Shown piece by piece: positions 7,364-15,118 of a DNA stretch of 50,036 bases; position 1 is the stretch's first letter; every line of letters starts with the position of its first letter. The DNA is taken from positions 1 to 50,036 of the forward strand of contig DAHUYM010000011.1 in NCBI GenBank assembly GCA_027315205.1, written 5' to 3'. Both the position numbers and the translations under genes were made by a program. The stretch is from Leptospirillum sp. GTDB lineage: Bacteria; Nitrospirota; Leptospirillia; Leptospirillales; Leptospirillaceae. Under the pieces are notes generated by a model. It worked only from the letters and a program-made list of their open reading frames with translations. It ran no database searches and had not been told where the DNA came from.

Positions 7364-9007
7364 TCAAGGGTTGTGTTCAAGGGAAAGGGATTGGGAAACA
7401 AGTCTGGACGATCGGACCAGAGGAATTTTTATAAGGAAATGGCCTCCGGGTCCGTCCCCCAGCCGGACCTCCCCGCCCAGATCATCGATGATTTTTCGGC
7501 ATATCGCAAGCCCGAGCCCTGTGCCATGCGGCTTTGTCGTGTAGAAGGGCTCGAAGATGCGTCCCCGGCTCTCCACGGGAATTCCCGGCCCGTTGTCCTG
7601 GATGTGGAGCGTCAGGAACTCGACATCCGCGTCTCCCCGGATGTCGATGGTTCCCCCCGGTCCCGTTGCGTCGAAGGCGTTTTCGAGAAAATTGATCAGG
7701 ACGCTCTGCAATCCGTCCTTGTCCGATTCGATCAGGGGACAGGTTTCCGGAAAACGGATGCGGACCCGGATCCCTGTCTTCTCGAGCCGGGGAGCCAGAA
7801 GCTGGAGCATATCGGAGACCAGGGACGGGATGGAGATCGACTCGTTCCGGTTGGGCTCCCGGCGGCTGATCATGAGAAACTTCCGGATCACGTTGATCAT
7901 GCGGTCAAGCTGTCCCTGGACGATCTTCAGGTGGTTGACGACGCCTTGGGACAGTCCGGGTTCCTCGAGCGAGAGTTCGACATGGCCGGAAATGGAATGG
8001 AGCGGGTTTCCAAGCTCATGGGCCACGATCGCGAGCCCTTCGCCGATCGCGGCAACCCGCTCCATTTCCGAAAGTTTTCGCTGAAGGAAAAACATCTCCC
8101 GGCCCGCATCTTCCAGGGAGGCGTTCTTCTGGACGAGTTCGCGGGTCGCGGACTCCACCCTCTGGGTGAGGGAGTCGTTCAGATCCCGAACGGTTTTCAG
8201 GAGGTGCGCGATTTCCGTGGTCCGGTCCTTCAGCATGCGCACCATGGCATTGAAGGATTCGGCCAGATGATGGACTTCAAGCGACCCTTTCAGCTGAAGT
8301 TTCGTGTCGAGGTTTCCTTCCCCCACGCGGTTCATGGCTTCCGACATCTGGTAGACGGGGTTCAGGATGAGCCTGCGTATGATGAGCGACAAGGCTCCCG
8401 CCAGCAGGGTGAACTCGATCAGGAGGAGGATCATCCGACGCTCGAGTTCGAGCCGGACCAGGGTGTTGGCCTCGTAGAGGGAAACCCGGACTCCGACCGT
8501 TCCGAGGCGCCTGTTCCGGTGGTAGAACGGGACCACGACATAGAGGTAGTCTTTTCTGTTTCGGACTTCCGGGATGCTCGTCCACTCCAGGGTCCCGGAA
8601 AAGACACGCCGGTGGGCTTCGGTTTCCTGGAGGGTCAGCCGGGCATCGGAACTCGAAAGAAGGCGGGGAAGATCCTCGTGTCGGGTCAGAAGGTCCAGCC
8701 GGGTGACATTGTGTCTCAGGGTGATGACCGCGTGCATTTCTCTCTTGAGGGCTGCGATTTCGTGATTGAAGTCCGTGGGACGGATCTTTGCCGAGCCGTT
8801 ATTGGAAATCAGTCGGTCGGCTTCGTGCCGCATGTCGACTCCGAAGGCGAATTCCTGCCCGACGAGGCGGGCTTCGTTCAGGAGGGCCGAGATCACCCCT
8901 TTCCGGACAAGCAGGTTGTCCCAGAGAGCGAAGGCCCCCATGAAACAGACGATGAGGAGACCGACGATCAGGATCATCAGGGGCTGTATGCGGAACTGAA
9001 GCTTCAT
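7364..9007 (-). CDS. Membrane sensor histidine kinase with periplasmic sensor and HAMP
   Basis: A 547-residue kinase with a first membrane helix (about 10-28), a periplasmic sensor of about 160 residues, a second membrane helix (about 192-212), HAMP (about 213-265), a coiled coil, and the HisKA/HATPase core. The H-box is AIVAHELGNPLHS with H330; the N-box is NFLENAFDATG; the G boxes are DNGPGIP and GTGLGL. The H-box resembles the NtrB/metal-responsive HPK4 group. The periplasmic domain resembles a simple stress sensor but no ligand can be named. The receiver gene beginning at 7361 is the likely partner. Confidence 0.93.
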   Translation of the reverse strand: MKLQFRIQPLMILIVGLLIVCFMGAFALWDNLLVRKGVISALLNEARLVGQEFAFGVDMRHEADRLISNNGSAKIRPTDFNHEIAALKREMHAVITLRHNVTRLDLLTRHEDLPRLLSSSDARLTLQETEAHRRVFSGTLEWTSIPEVRNRKDYLYVVVPFYHRNRRLGTVGVRVSLYEANTLVRLELERRMILLLIEFTLLAGALSLIIRRLILNPVYQMSEAMNRVGEGNLDTKLQLKGSLEVHHLAESFNAMVRMLKDRTTEIAHLLKTVRDLNDSLTQRVESATRELVQKNASLEDAGREMFFLQRKLSEMERVAAIGEGLAIVAHELGNPLHSISGHVELSLEEPGLSQGVVNHLKIVQGQLDRMINVIRKFLMISRREPNRNESISIPSLVSDMLQLLAPRLEKTGIRVRIRFPETCPLIESDKDGLQSVLINFLENAFDATGPGGTIDIRGDADVEFLTLHIQDNGPGIPVESRGRIFEPFYTTKPHGTGLGLAICRKIIDDLGGEVRLGDGPGGHFLIKIPLVRSSRLVSQSLSLEHNP

Positions 9008-9094
9008 CTCGTGATCTTCTCCGGGGTGGCTGACCAGGCCCAGGATGAAACGAGCGCCGGCACGGATTGGCAGACGTGTCCGGACCCTGGTCTC

Positions 9095-9622
9095 TCAGGG
9101 ATGAACAGGCGCTTCCGAGGGGAGATAGTCCAGCCGATAGGAAACATAGTTCGATGCCGAGCGCCGGAGCCAGGCTCTTTCGTCTTCGGTCAGCGACCTT
9201 TTCGGTTTGGCGGGGCTTCCCATCGCCAGGGTTCCCGGTTCGATGCGGGTTCCTTCCGTGACGAGGGAGCCGGCGCCGATGATGGAATCGTCCCCGATCT
9301 GGGCTCCGTCCATGATGATGGACCCCATCCCGATCAATACCCGATTTCCGATGGTGCACCCGTGAAGGATCACGCGATGTCCGACGGTTACTTCGTCTCC
9401 GATGACGAGAGGATGCGTGCCCCGGGTGACATGGCAGACGGAGAGGTCCTGGATGTTGGTCCGCCGTCCGATCCGGATCCAGTGGACGTCTCCCCGGATG
9501 ACCGTCTGAAACCAGACGCTGGACTCCGGTCCGATCGCGACATCGCCGATGACCTCGGCCGACGGGGCGACCCAGACGGTCGGGTCCAGCTTCGGCCAGA
9601 TTTGTCGATAGGGTAGAATCAA
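9095..9622 (-). CDS. Gamma-carbonic anhydrase-like hexapeptide-repeat protein
   Basis: A 175-residue left-handed beta-helix protein made of hexapeptide repeats (for example VIGDVAIG, VLIGMG, SIIGAG). Zinc-ligand histidines of the gamma-CA family are in place: H64 in SVCHV, H82 in VGHRV and H87 in ILHGC, with the 82/87 spacing matching Cam-type enzymes. YrdA/PaaY/CaiE relatives share this frame, and many of them lack proven anhydrase activity. The start is TTG at 9622, supported by GAAGGAG seven bases upstream; no ATG fits. It is transcribed alone. Zinc binding is likely, activity uncertain. Confidence 0.9.
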   Translation of the reverse strand: MILPYRQIWPKLDPTVWVAPSAEVIGDVAIGPESSVWFQTVIRGDVHWIRIGRRTNIQDLSVCHVTRGTHPLVIGDEVTVGHRVILHGCTIGNRVLIGMGSIIMDGAQIGDDSIIGAGSLVTEGTRIEPGTLAMGSPAKPKRSLTEDERAWLRRSASNYVSYRLDYLPSEAPVHP

Positions 9623-9731
9623 AATAAATCTCCTTCACGTGTGCGTTGTCGCTAAAGACTAGCATAAAGTGTATGGAATCCATATGGAGAATTCGACAGG
9701 GGAAGAGCTATGTCTGAATCAAGAGGCGTGC

Positions 9732-9778
9732 TTGGACCTTGTGCGGAATCTCATAATGTAGTAACATGGCTACATTAT
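9732..9778 (+). promoter_or_regulatory. Promoter with perfect inverted-repeat operator of the second toxin-antitoxin operon
   Basis: A perfect 9-bp inverted repeat, ATAATGTAG (9753-9761) and CTACATTAT (9770-9778), separated by 8 bases. It overlaps a candidate -10 TAATGT (9754-9759) placed 16 bases after TTGGAC (9732-9737). The repeat is followed directly by the AGGAGGAGG ribosome site and the antitoxin ATG at 9792. This is the classic layout for autorepression by a FitA/Phd-type antitoxin-toxin complex. Confidence 0.68.
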
Positions 9779-9791
9779 AAAGGAGGAGGTC

Positions 9792-10049
9792 ATGAACATT
9801 ACGACATTGTCCAGCCGAGAGTTCAATCAGGACACCAGCGGAGCCAAGAAGGCCGCAAAAGAGGGTCCGGTATTCATCACGGATCGTGGTCGGCCTGCGC
9901 ACGTTCTTTTGAGCATAGAGGACTACCAGAAGCTGACGGGTGGTCTCATCAGCATCGTCGACATGCTGGCGATGCCCGGGGTCGAAGATATCGAGTTCGA
10001 GCCTCCGCGTCTGCGCGATAAATCCCACCGGCCGGCAGACATGTCCTGA
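9792..10049 (+). CDS. Phd/YefM-type antitoxin
   Basis: An 85-residue antitoxin with the family pattern SSREFNQDTSGAKKAA, then VFITDRGRPAHVLLSIEDYQKL, and an acidic/aromatic C-terminal tail (VEDIEFEPPRL) typical of toxin-binding segments. It should neutralise the PIN toxin encoded next and repress the shared promoter. AGGAGGAGG lies immediately upstream of the ATG. The stop TGA shares one base with the toxin ATG (TGATG). It is a different subtype from the antitoxin at 1.1-1.4 kb, so the two modules are not simple duplicates. Confidence 0.9.
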   Translation: MNITTLSSREFNQDTSGAKKAAKEGPVFITDRGRPAHVLLSIEDYQKLTGGLISIVDMLAMPGVEDIEFEPPRLRDKSHRPADMS

Positions 10050-10468
10050 TGTACGTGCTCGATACCAATGTCGTTTCCGAGTTACGGAAGGCGAAAGTCG
10101 GCAAGGCCGACAAGAATGTGACGGCATGGGCGGCCAGCGTTATTCCGTCCGGGTTGTTCCTGTCTGCCGTCACTATTCTGGAGCTTGAAATCGGGATTCT
10201 CCTGATCGAACGACGAGACCCCAAGAACGGTCTAATTCTTCGGACCTGGTTGGACGGACATGTTCTTAAGGCGTTTCGAGGGCGCATTTTGCCGTTCGAT
10301 ACTGCGGTTGCCCAGCAATGCGCGAAGCTGCATGTTCCGGACCCGCGATCCGATAGGGATGCCTTGATTGCCGCAACGGCATTGGTACATGGCATGATCG
10401 TCGTTACGAGAAACGTGGCCGACTTCGAGCCGACGGGTGTTCAAACATTCAACCCCTGGAAAGATTGA
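10049..10468 (+). CDS. vapC: VapC/FitB-like PIN-domain ribonuclease toxin
   Basis: A 139-residue PIN domain with D5 in VLDTNVVSE, E45 in ILELEIG, D104 in SDRDALIAA and the TRNVADF block near the end, so the metal site is intact. The VLDTNVVSELRK start and the FNPW ending are typical of the FitB/VapC subgroup. It starts on the antitoxin stop codon. As a toxin it would cleave structured RNA, often tRNA. The following HAD gene starts about at its stop codon and may be read on the same transcript. Confidence 0.92.
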   Translation: MYVLDTNVVSELRKAKVGKADKNVTAWAASVIPSGLFLSAVTILELEIGILLIERRDPKNGLILRTWLDGHVLKAFRGRILPFDTAVAQQCAKLHVPDPRSDRDALIAATALVHGMIVVTRNVADFEPTGVQTFNPWKD

Positions 10469-10470
10469 CG

Positions 10471-11154
10471 GTGTCCGATTCCAACATTCGTGCCGTACTG
10501 TTCGATTTCAACGGGGTCATCATCGATGACGAACGGGTGCATATGGAGTTGTTCCAGGAGATCCTCGAACCTGAAGGGATACAATTCACCGAGGAGGAGT
10601 ATTGGGCGGAGTTCCTCGGGATGGATGACCGCGGATGTTTTTCCGGCGCCTGGCGAAGATCGATGGGTTCGGAAATCTCCGAAGCCCTGCTCGAGCGTTT
10701 CGTGTCAGAAAAAGCCTTTGAATACCGGAAACGGCTCGAAGCCGGATTGCCGCTCTATCCCGGCGCACCCGAGCTGATCCGCGCTCTCCGCGGACGGTAT
10801 CCCCTCGGGATCGTCTCCGGAGCTCTCCGGCATGAAATCGAAGGAACCCTGGAACGGGCGGGACTTCTCCCGGATTTTCCCCTGATCGTGAGTGCCGAAG
10901 ACACGGAAAAGGGCAAGCCCGACCCCGAGGGGTATGTCCGGGCTTTCGATCGTATGAAGGAAAGGGGATTTAACGGACAACCGGGGCATGTTCTGGTGAT
11001 CGAGGATTCCTTTCAGGGGGTCGAGGCCGCAAGGAAAGCGGGAATGCGGACGTTCGCCGTCTGCCATACGTATCCCGCGGAAATGCTGCAGGAGGCCGAC
11101 AGGGTTTTTCCCCGGATTGCCGAGATCCGGTTGACGGATGTCCAGAATGCCTGA
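10471..11154 (+). CDS. HAD superfamily hydrolase, beta-phosphoglucomutase/phosphatase-like
   Basis: A protein of about 227 residues of HAD subfamily IA. Motif I is FDFNGVIIDDE with nucleophile D12; the second acidic residue of the usual DxD is N14. Motif II is the Ser of IVSGA, motif III the Lys in KGKPDPEGY, and motif IV the VIEDSFQGVEAA block. The helical cap lies between motifs I and II. Substrates are probably small phosphosugars or similar. GTG 10471 is preferred (GGAAAG upstream); TTG 10465 is possible. It directly follows the toxin gene. Confidence 0.85.
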   Translation: MSDSNIRAVLFDFNGVIIDDERVHMELFQEILEPEGIQFTEEEYWAEFLGMDDRGCFSGAWRRSMGSEISEALLERFVSEKAFEYRKRLEAGLPLYPGAPELIRALRGRYPLGIVSGALRHEIEGTLERAGLLPDFPLIVSAEDTEKGKPDPEGYVRAFDRMKERGFNGQPGHVLVIEDSFQGVEAARKAGMRTFAVCHTYPAEMLQEADRVFPRIAEIRLTDVQNA

Positions 11155-11177
11155 ATGATATACGGGCGTCCCTGTGA

Positions 11178-11213
11178 CCGTGATCACGGAGAGAATCCTT
11201 CCCCGTCACGGGG
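11178..11213. repeat. Two short dyads downstream of the HAD gene
   Basis: A perfect 12-bp palindrome CCGTGATCACGG (11178-11189) is followed by CCCCG-TCA-CGGGG (11201-11213). They lie in the gap between the HAD hydrolase and the next OM gene. The second could stall transcription but has no T run, and the first could be a protein site; neither role is established. Confidence 0.3.
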
Positions 11214-11338
11214 ATGCCCGGCCCAAACAAGGCACAATTTCGCTGATTTTGTGTTCAAAAAAGATCGGGTCCTTTCGATGGAACGGGTTGGGTGACGGAT
11301 CCTGAAGGACTCAACGGCTAACGGTAGAGGGAGGAATC

Positions 11339-11983
11339 ATGAAGTTCAACATGCGTCGCAGGTCCTGTTTGTGGAGCGCTACCGCACTCTTGTCCCTGGC
11401 ATTGCTTATGAGTATCCGGACCATGGATGTCCGGGCCGCCGACAACCAGGATCTCCCGTTGGCCTCGTCCAGCACGGACGGACAGGGGCACGGCACATAC
11501 GAGAACGTCGGCCGTTTCGGAGCCGGTTTGTCCTGGGCTCCGATCCAGATCGCTCCGGGCGCGACGACCGAAACGTCGGTCGGGTACATCGGTGCCCGTT
11601 ATTGGTTCAACCGGACGTTCGGCGTCGACGGGGGCTTCGGTTTGGGATGGCCCGAAGTGTCGCCCAACGGCCTCTTCCTGTTGACCTTGCATGCCGAACC
11701 CATGATCGCCATCCTCGAGACCCAGCGGACGGTGGTCTATGGAAACATCGACCTGATGCCGGCGATCGAGGCCGGAACAGGGTCCTCCTGGGCGCTCCAG
11801 CTTTCCGCCGGTGTCGGCATCGAACACGCCCTTGAGGATCTCCCGAGGCTGGCTCTTTACGGCCAATGGAATCCGTTGAGTCTTGATTTTTATGGTCCCG
11901 GAGACGGGCAGTCGACGTCGACCGGTCTGGGGCTCCTGGGAAGCGTCGTCAACTTCGACTTGGGCTTCCGGTATTACTTCTGA
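11339..11983 (+). CDS. Putative outer-membrane beta-barrel protein
   Basis: A 214-residue exported protein. A basic N-terminus (MKFNMRRRS) leads into a hydrophobic core (ALLSLALLMS) with a likely cleavage after VRA. The mature part has alternating strand patterns such as VGYIGARYWFNRTFGVDGGFGLG and ends with FDLGFRYYF, the aromatic C-terminus recognised by the BAM machinery. GAGGGAGG precedes the ATG. It probably forms a small eight-strand barrel; ligand and role are unknown. It stands alone between two hairpin-bearing gaps. Confidence 0.68.
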   Translation: MKFNMRRRSCLWSATALLSLALLMSIRTMDVRAADNQDLPLASSSTDGQGHGTYENVGRFGAGLSWAPIQIAPGATTETSVGYIGARYWFNRTFGVDGGFGLGWPEVSPNGLFLLTLHAEPMIAILETQRTVVYGNIDLMPAIEAGTGSSWALQLSAGVGIEHALEDLPRLALYGQWNPLSLDFYGPGDGQSTSTGLGLLGSVVNFDLGFRYYF

Positions 11984-11995
11984 GAGTCCGGTTCG

Positions 11996-12020
11996 CGGGG
12001 GAAGGGCAAGCCTTCCCCCG
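11996..12020 (+). terminator. Hairpin after the OM protein gene, possible terminator
   Basis: A perfect 10-bp stem, CGGGGGAAGG (11996-12005) and CCTTCCCCCG (12011-12020), with a five-base loop starts 13 bases after the stop codon at 11983. Only TT follows, so it is a weak intrinsic terminator or a 3'-end stabilising stem. The rest of the 314-bp gap up to the YCF48-like gene at 12298 contains no gene that I can support. Confidence 0.45.
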
Positions 12021-12297
12021 TTGCCCGGAACTCCCTGGTCTTTTTGACGGAGCCCTTCCTCCCTGCGTTCGTTGACTTTGCTCCCTCCAGTTCTTATAAT
12101 CCCACTCATTTACTCAAAATTTCATTTTCTGGCCAACTTGTGTTCTCCCGCGGGGAAGCCCGACGAAGTGCCGCAGTTGTCCGGGCATGTTCGGAGGACG
12201 TAGGACTGCCGCTCTCATACCGGGTCTTAATTTCACGATCGACAGATAGCAAGTGCCCGCGCTTTCTACCAGACAAGCCGGGAAAACGGGAGGTTGC

Positions 12298-13374
12298 ATG
12301 AAATCAGTGTCTTTGAAGTCCAAGCACGGCGCTCAGGGTGCCAACGTCCGCCCATTCCTCCGGTCGTTTCTTTTGAGCCTGGGACTGGTTCTTGCCGTTA
12401 CGGGATTCACGGGTGCAGGGGACTTTCTTTCGATCGCCAGGGCAAGTGCCTCCCCGACGATCGAAGGCTGGAAGTTCAGGGATACCCTGGGAATCAGCAT
12501 CCCCTTGAATGGCCTCGCTTTCATCAGCCCCACGGAGGGCTGGGTCACGGGGGCTTCGGGGGTGATCCTTCACACCACGGATGCCGGGAAGCAATGGATG
12601 GCCCAAAACTCTGGAACCACTCACTGGCTCCAGTCCGTTTCGTTTGCGGACGCTTCCAATGGCTGGGTCGTCGGAAACGACGGCACGATCCTGGCGACGA
12701 AGGATGGCGGGGACACCTGGACCGCACAGGACTCCGGGAGCAAGTTCGATCTCTTTGTCGTGACGTTCCTGAACGCCAGTGAAGGATGGGCGGGAGGCTT
12801 TGCGGGAACGCTCCTTCATACGACGAACGGCGGCCGGACCTGGTCGAAGGTGTCGACGGATACCGCCCAGTGGATCATGAACATCTTTTTCCTGAAGTCC
12901 AATCCCAAGTTCGGCTGGGCCGTCGGCCAGGACGGTCTCGTCCTGGTGACGAAGGACGGCGGGGACACCTGGCAGAAGAAAAACAACTCCGTCGGGAAAG
13001 ATCTCTATGGTGTCTACTTCACCGATCAGAACCAGGGCTGGGCGGTAGGAACCCATGGTGTTATCCAGTACACCGCCAACGGGGGCGATTCCTGGATTAT
13101 CCAGAATGGTCTCGGACGCGGTCCGATGGGACGGGCGATCGAGGGTGACGAGCGCGAGCTGAACGATCTTCATGCGATCGTGTTCCTGGACAAGAAGACG
13201 GGCTATGCCGTCGGTGTGATGGGTGCCGTTCTCAAAACGGTCGATGCCGGAAACACATGGTCGATCGTCAAGGCCGGGACCGGTCTCGACCTGTATAACA
13301 TTGCTTTCCCCGGGCCCGACAGCGGCTGGATCGTGGGCGTCGGCGGAATGATCCTGTACAAGGGCAAGAGCTAA
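12298..13374 (+). CDS. YCF48/Hcf136-like seven-bladed beta-propeller protein, exported
   Basis: A 358-residue protein with a signal peptide (hydrophobic core FLLSLGLVLAVTGF, about residues 23-36) and seven repeats of the form GW-x-VG-x-x-G-x-IL-x-T-x-DGG-x-TW spaced about 40-45 residues apart, the BNR/YCF48 propeller pattern. In phototrophs YCF48 helps assemble photosystem II; homologs in non-phototrophs are periplasmic propellers of unknown role, perhaps assembly factors for envelope complexes. The ATG at 12298 is chosen because GGGAGG lies just before it. The gene stands alone and ends at a strong terminator. Confidence 0.88.
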   Translation: MKSVSLKSKHGAQGANVRPFLRSFLLSLGLVLAVTGFTGAGDFLSIARASASPTIEGWKFRDTLGISIPLNGLAFISPTEGWVTGASGVILHTTDAGKQWMAQNSGTTHWLQSVSFADASNGWVVGNDGTILATKDGGDTWTAQDSGSKFDLFVVTFLNASEGWAGGFAGTLLHTTNGGRTWSKVSTDTAQWIMNIFFLKSNPKFGWAVGQDGLVLVTKDGGDTWQKKNNSVGKDLYGVYFTDQNQGWAVGTHGVIQYTANGGDSWIIQNGLGRGPMGRAIEGDERELNDLHAIVFLDKKTGYAVGVMGAVLKTVDAGNTWSIVKAGTGLDLYNIAFPGPDSGWIVGVGGMILYKGKS

Positions 13375-13399
13375 AGGGCCCATAGGTCCTTAGTCCCTG

Positions 13400-13435
13400 G
13401 GGCCGGCCTGCCCGATGTGGAGGCCGGCCCTTTTT
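13400..13435 (+). terminator. Rho-independent terminator
   Basis: A perfect 10-bp GC-rich stem, GGGCCGGCCT (13400-13409) and AGGCCGGCCC (13421-13430), with an 11-base loop is followed by TTTTT (13431-13435). It lies 25 bp after the YCF48-like gene and separates it from the next unit. Confidence 0.92.
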
Positions 13436-13480
13436 GTCTATGCTTTTCAGACCCCCAAGCCGAGTATGCTAGGATAACGC

Positions 13481-14107
13481 ATGATCAACTTTATTCCATT
13501 GACCTTTTTCGGCCTGATCGCGATTGTCGGGATCTCCTTTTTTCTGCATGGTTTCGCGAACCGCCAGAAAATTTTCGCCTTCTTCCGGGAGTTGGCCGGA
13601 ACTCTGGACGGAGAAGCGGGTAGGGACAATGTGGCCTCTTACCCTTGGCTCAAAGGGCACATTGACGGCCGCGATGTCCGGATCTTCTTCCATACCTCCG
13701 AAAACCACACGGTGAGCGTCTTGAATCTGGTGACCCAGATGAAAACAACGACGCCACTGCGTTTCGTGTTGCTCCAGAAGGACGGATTCCGGAAGCCCAA
13801 GCCCGACCAGCTCCAGAAGCTCGAAGATGAAGTGGGGCCGATCGTGCCTTTCGAGGGTTTGCCCTTCGACGTGCGTTCGCCGGAAGGCGCGGGGATCCAG
13901 CCGGTTCTTTCGGACCCGGATTTCCGCCAGGCGCTGAAGGAGCTCGAAGGGTACAACCAGGTTCTCTTCTGGGATGGCCAGGTCATCGTTTCCCGGCAGT
14001 TTGCCGGCGTCCCGGAGACGGAGCCCAAGCGGGTTCTCGCACTCCTGGACACCCTCTCCCGGTTGATCCGTCCCGCGGAGGCGGAGGCGACGGTTGGAGC
14101 CCGATAG
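13481..14107 (+). CDS. Unknown protein with one N-terminal membrane anchor
   Basis: A 208-residue protein with one membrane helix at residues 2-22 (INFIPLTFFGLIAIVGISFF), then a mixed alpha/beta soluble part. No catalytic motif was recognised. AGGA lies six bases before the ATG. Its last 14 bases overlap the start of the DsrE-like gene, whose ribosome site is inside it, so it probably heads the operon with the three DsrE/F/H-like genes and possibly the ABC permeases. Function unknown. Confidence 0.75.
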   Translation: MINFIPLTFFGLIAIVGISFFLHGFANRQKIFAFFRELAGTLDGEAGRDNVASYPWLKGHIDGRDVRIFFHTSENHTVSVLNLVTQMKTTTPLRFVLLQKDGFRKPKPDQLQKLEDEVGPIVPFEGLPFDVRSPEGAGIQPVLSDPDFRQALKELEGYNQVLFWDGQVIVSRQFAGVPETEPKRVLALLDTLSRLIRPAEAEATVGAR

Positions 14108-14444
14108 GAAACACGTCCTCGTCCTTCTCCTGAAGAGCCCCGAATGGACCCTCTTCCATTCGGTCGTCCAGCTTTCGGTCGCGATGATCGACGAAGGAGC
14201 CCGTCTTACGCTCTTCATCATGGACGATGCCGTTCTCGGACTCTATCCCCGTTCCCTTCGCGAACCGGACAGTTTTCCCCTCCATCCGATCCTCAAGAAA
14301 GGCGGGACGATTCTCGTCTGCCAGTCGACCTCGGAAATGCGGGGAGTCACCGCGGACCGGCTACCGACCGGAGCCCGATTCGAAACGCAGGTTCAACTGG
14401 GCCGCCAGGCAGCCGAAGCGGACCTTTTTCTCCCTTTCGTCTAG
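14094..14444 (+). CDS. DsrE/TusD-like sulfur relay protein
   Basis: A 116-residue alpha/beta protein of the DsrE fold: strand HVLVLLLKS, helix, strand RLTLFIMDDAV, and the segment ILVCQSTSEMRGV with C76 at the position of the sulfur-carrying cysteine of DsrE/TusD (usually 78). DsrE-type proteins pass persulfide sulfur between partners. The start is TTG 14094, backed by GGAGGC five bases upstream within the preceding gene. Two further DsrE-superfamily genes follow, giving an E-F-H-like order. Confidence 0.75.
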   Translation: MEPDRKHVLVLLLKSPEWTLFHSVVQLSVAMIDEGARLTLFIMDDAVLGLYPRSLREPDSFPLHPILKKGGTILVCQSTSEMRGVTADRLPTGARFETQVQLGRQAAEADLFLPFV

Positions 14445-14455
14445 AGGGAACGTCG

Positions 14456-14839
14456 ATGGGTCTCCCGAAACGCATCCTTTTTCTTTTGGAGGACTCCCCG
14501 TCCTCCCACATCCGTTTCTTCGAGGGGATGCGGATGGCATTAGGGTTCTCCGTGTCTCACCCGGGCATGGAAATGGTCCTGATGGGACCCTCCGTGCGTG
14601 TGTTCGGTCCTGTCCGGCCGGGAGAAATCGGCCTTCCGCCGGAACTCCTGGAGTTTTTCCCCTTGTTCGACGATCTCGATATCCGGATTTTCGCGGACAG
14701 GGAATCCCTTTCGCGATATTCGCCGTCCCATGCGCCCCCGCCTTCCATCCACTCCATTGAACGAAGCGAGATACTCGAAAAGATCCGGTCCGCCGACATC
14801 CTGATCCCGTTCGGGCCGGGAGGCAGGTCCACATGGTGA
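14456..14839 (+). CDS. DsrF/TusC-like protein
   Basis: A 127-residue protein beginning MGLPKRILFLLEDSPSSHI, with a first strand, a long helix (FFEGMRMALGFSV), then strand EMVLMGPSVRVF, the DsrE/DsrF core pattern, and a final strand ADILIPFG. GAGGGA precedes the ATG at 14456. No cysteine occurs in the usual position, so any role would be structural within a heterohexamer. It follows the DsrE-like gene by 11 bp and overlaps the next gene. Similarity to DsrF is by pattern and position only. Confidence 0.62.
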   Translation: MGLPKRILFLLEDSPSSHIRFFEGMRMALGFSVSHPGMEMVLMGPSVRVFGPVRPGEIGLPPELLEFFPLFDDLDIRIFADRESLSRYSPSHAPPPSIHSIERSEILEKIRSADILIPFGPGGRSTW

Positions 14840-15108
14840 CCGATACGCTCTTCCTCATCGCTACCTGCCCCCCCCCGGACTGGATGAGTCAGGCGATCGA
14901 AGAAGCCCGGAGCACTCCCGGAGGCGGATCTGTCGCTGTCCTGCTCATGGGGGAAGGCGTCTGCAACGCGAAAGACCAGTTTCCCGATGCCCTCGTGCTG
15001 GCCCGCGATGCCGTCGGCAGGGGAGTTTCTCCCGGGGACAGGGCCTTGACCGATCATGAAGCGGCCCGGTGGATACTGAATTCGCGCCGGGTCATCACCT
15101 CTACCTGA
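14833..15108 (+). CDS. DsrH/TusB-like protein
   Basis: A 91-residue protein overlapping the preceding gene by 7 bp (ATGGTGA). It shows the TusB/DsrH layout: N-terminal strand DTLFLIATC, helix, strand VAVLLMGEGV, then LVLARDAVGRGVSP matching the usual ALNEDLIARGL, and a final helix-strand pair. C12 sits near the N-terminus rather than at the Cys20 position of A. vinosum DsrH. Together with the two genes before it, this makes a DsrEFH/TusDCB-like set for sulfur transfer. Confidence 0.62.
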   Translation: MVTDTLFLIATCPPPDWMSQAIEEARSTPGGGSVAVLLMGEGVCNAKDQFPDALVLARDAVGRGVSPGDRALTDHEAARWILNSRRVITST

Positions 15109-15118
15109 CCGGACCCGG

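Noticed and set aside
7373-9616. Plus-strand open frame of about 747 codons
   Set aside because: It is antisense to the histidine kinase and gamma-CA genes, whose motifs are unmistakable; composition is Arg/Pro/Asp-rich as expected for a shadow.
12698-13380. DNA-level tandem repeats in the YCF48-like gene
   Set aside because: Similarity is at protein level from propeller blades; nucleotide copies have diverged and are not a separate repeat element.
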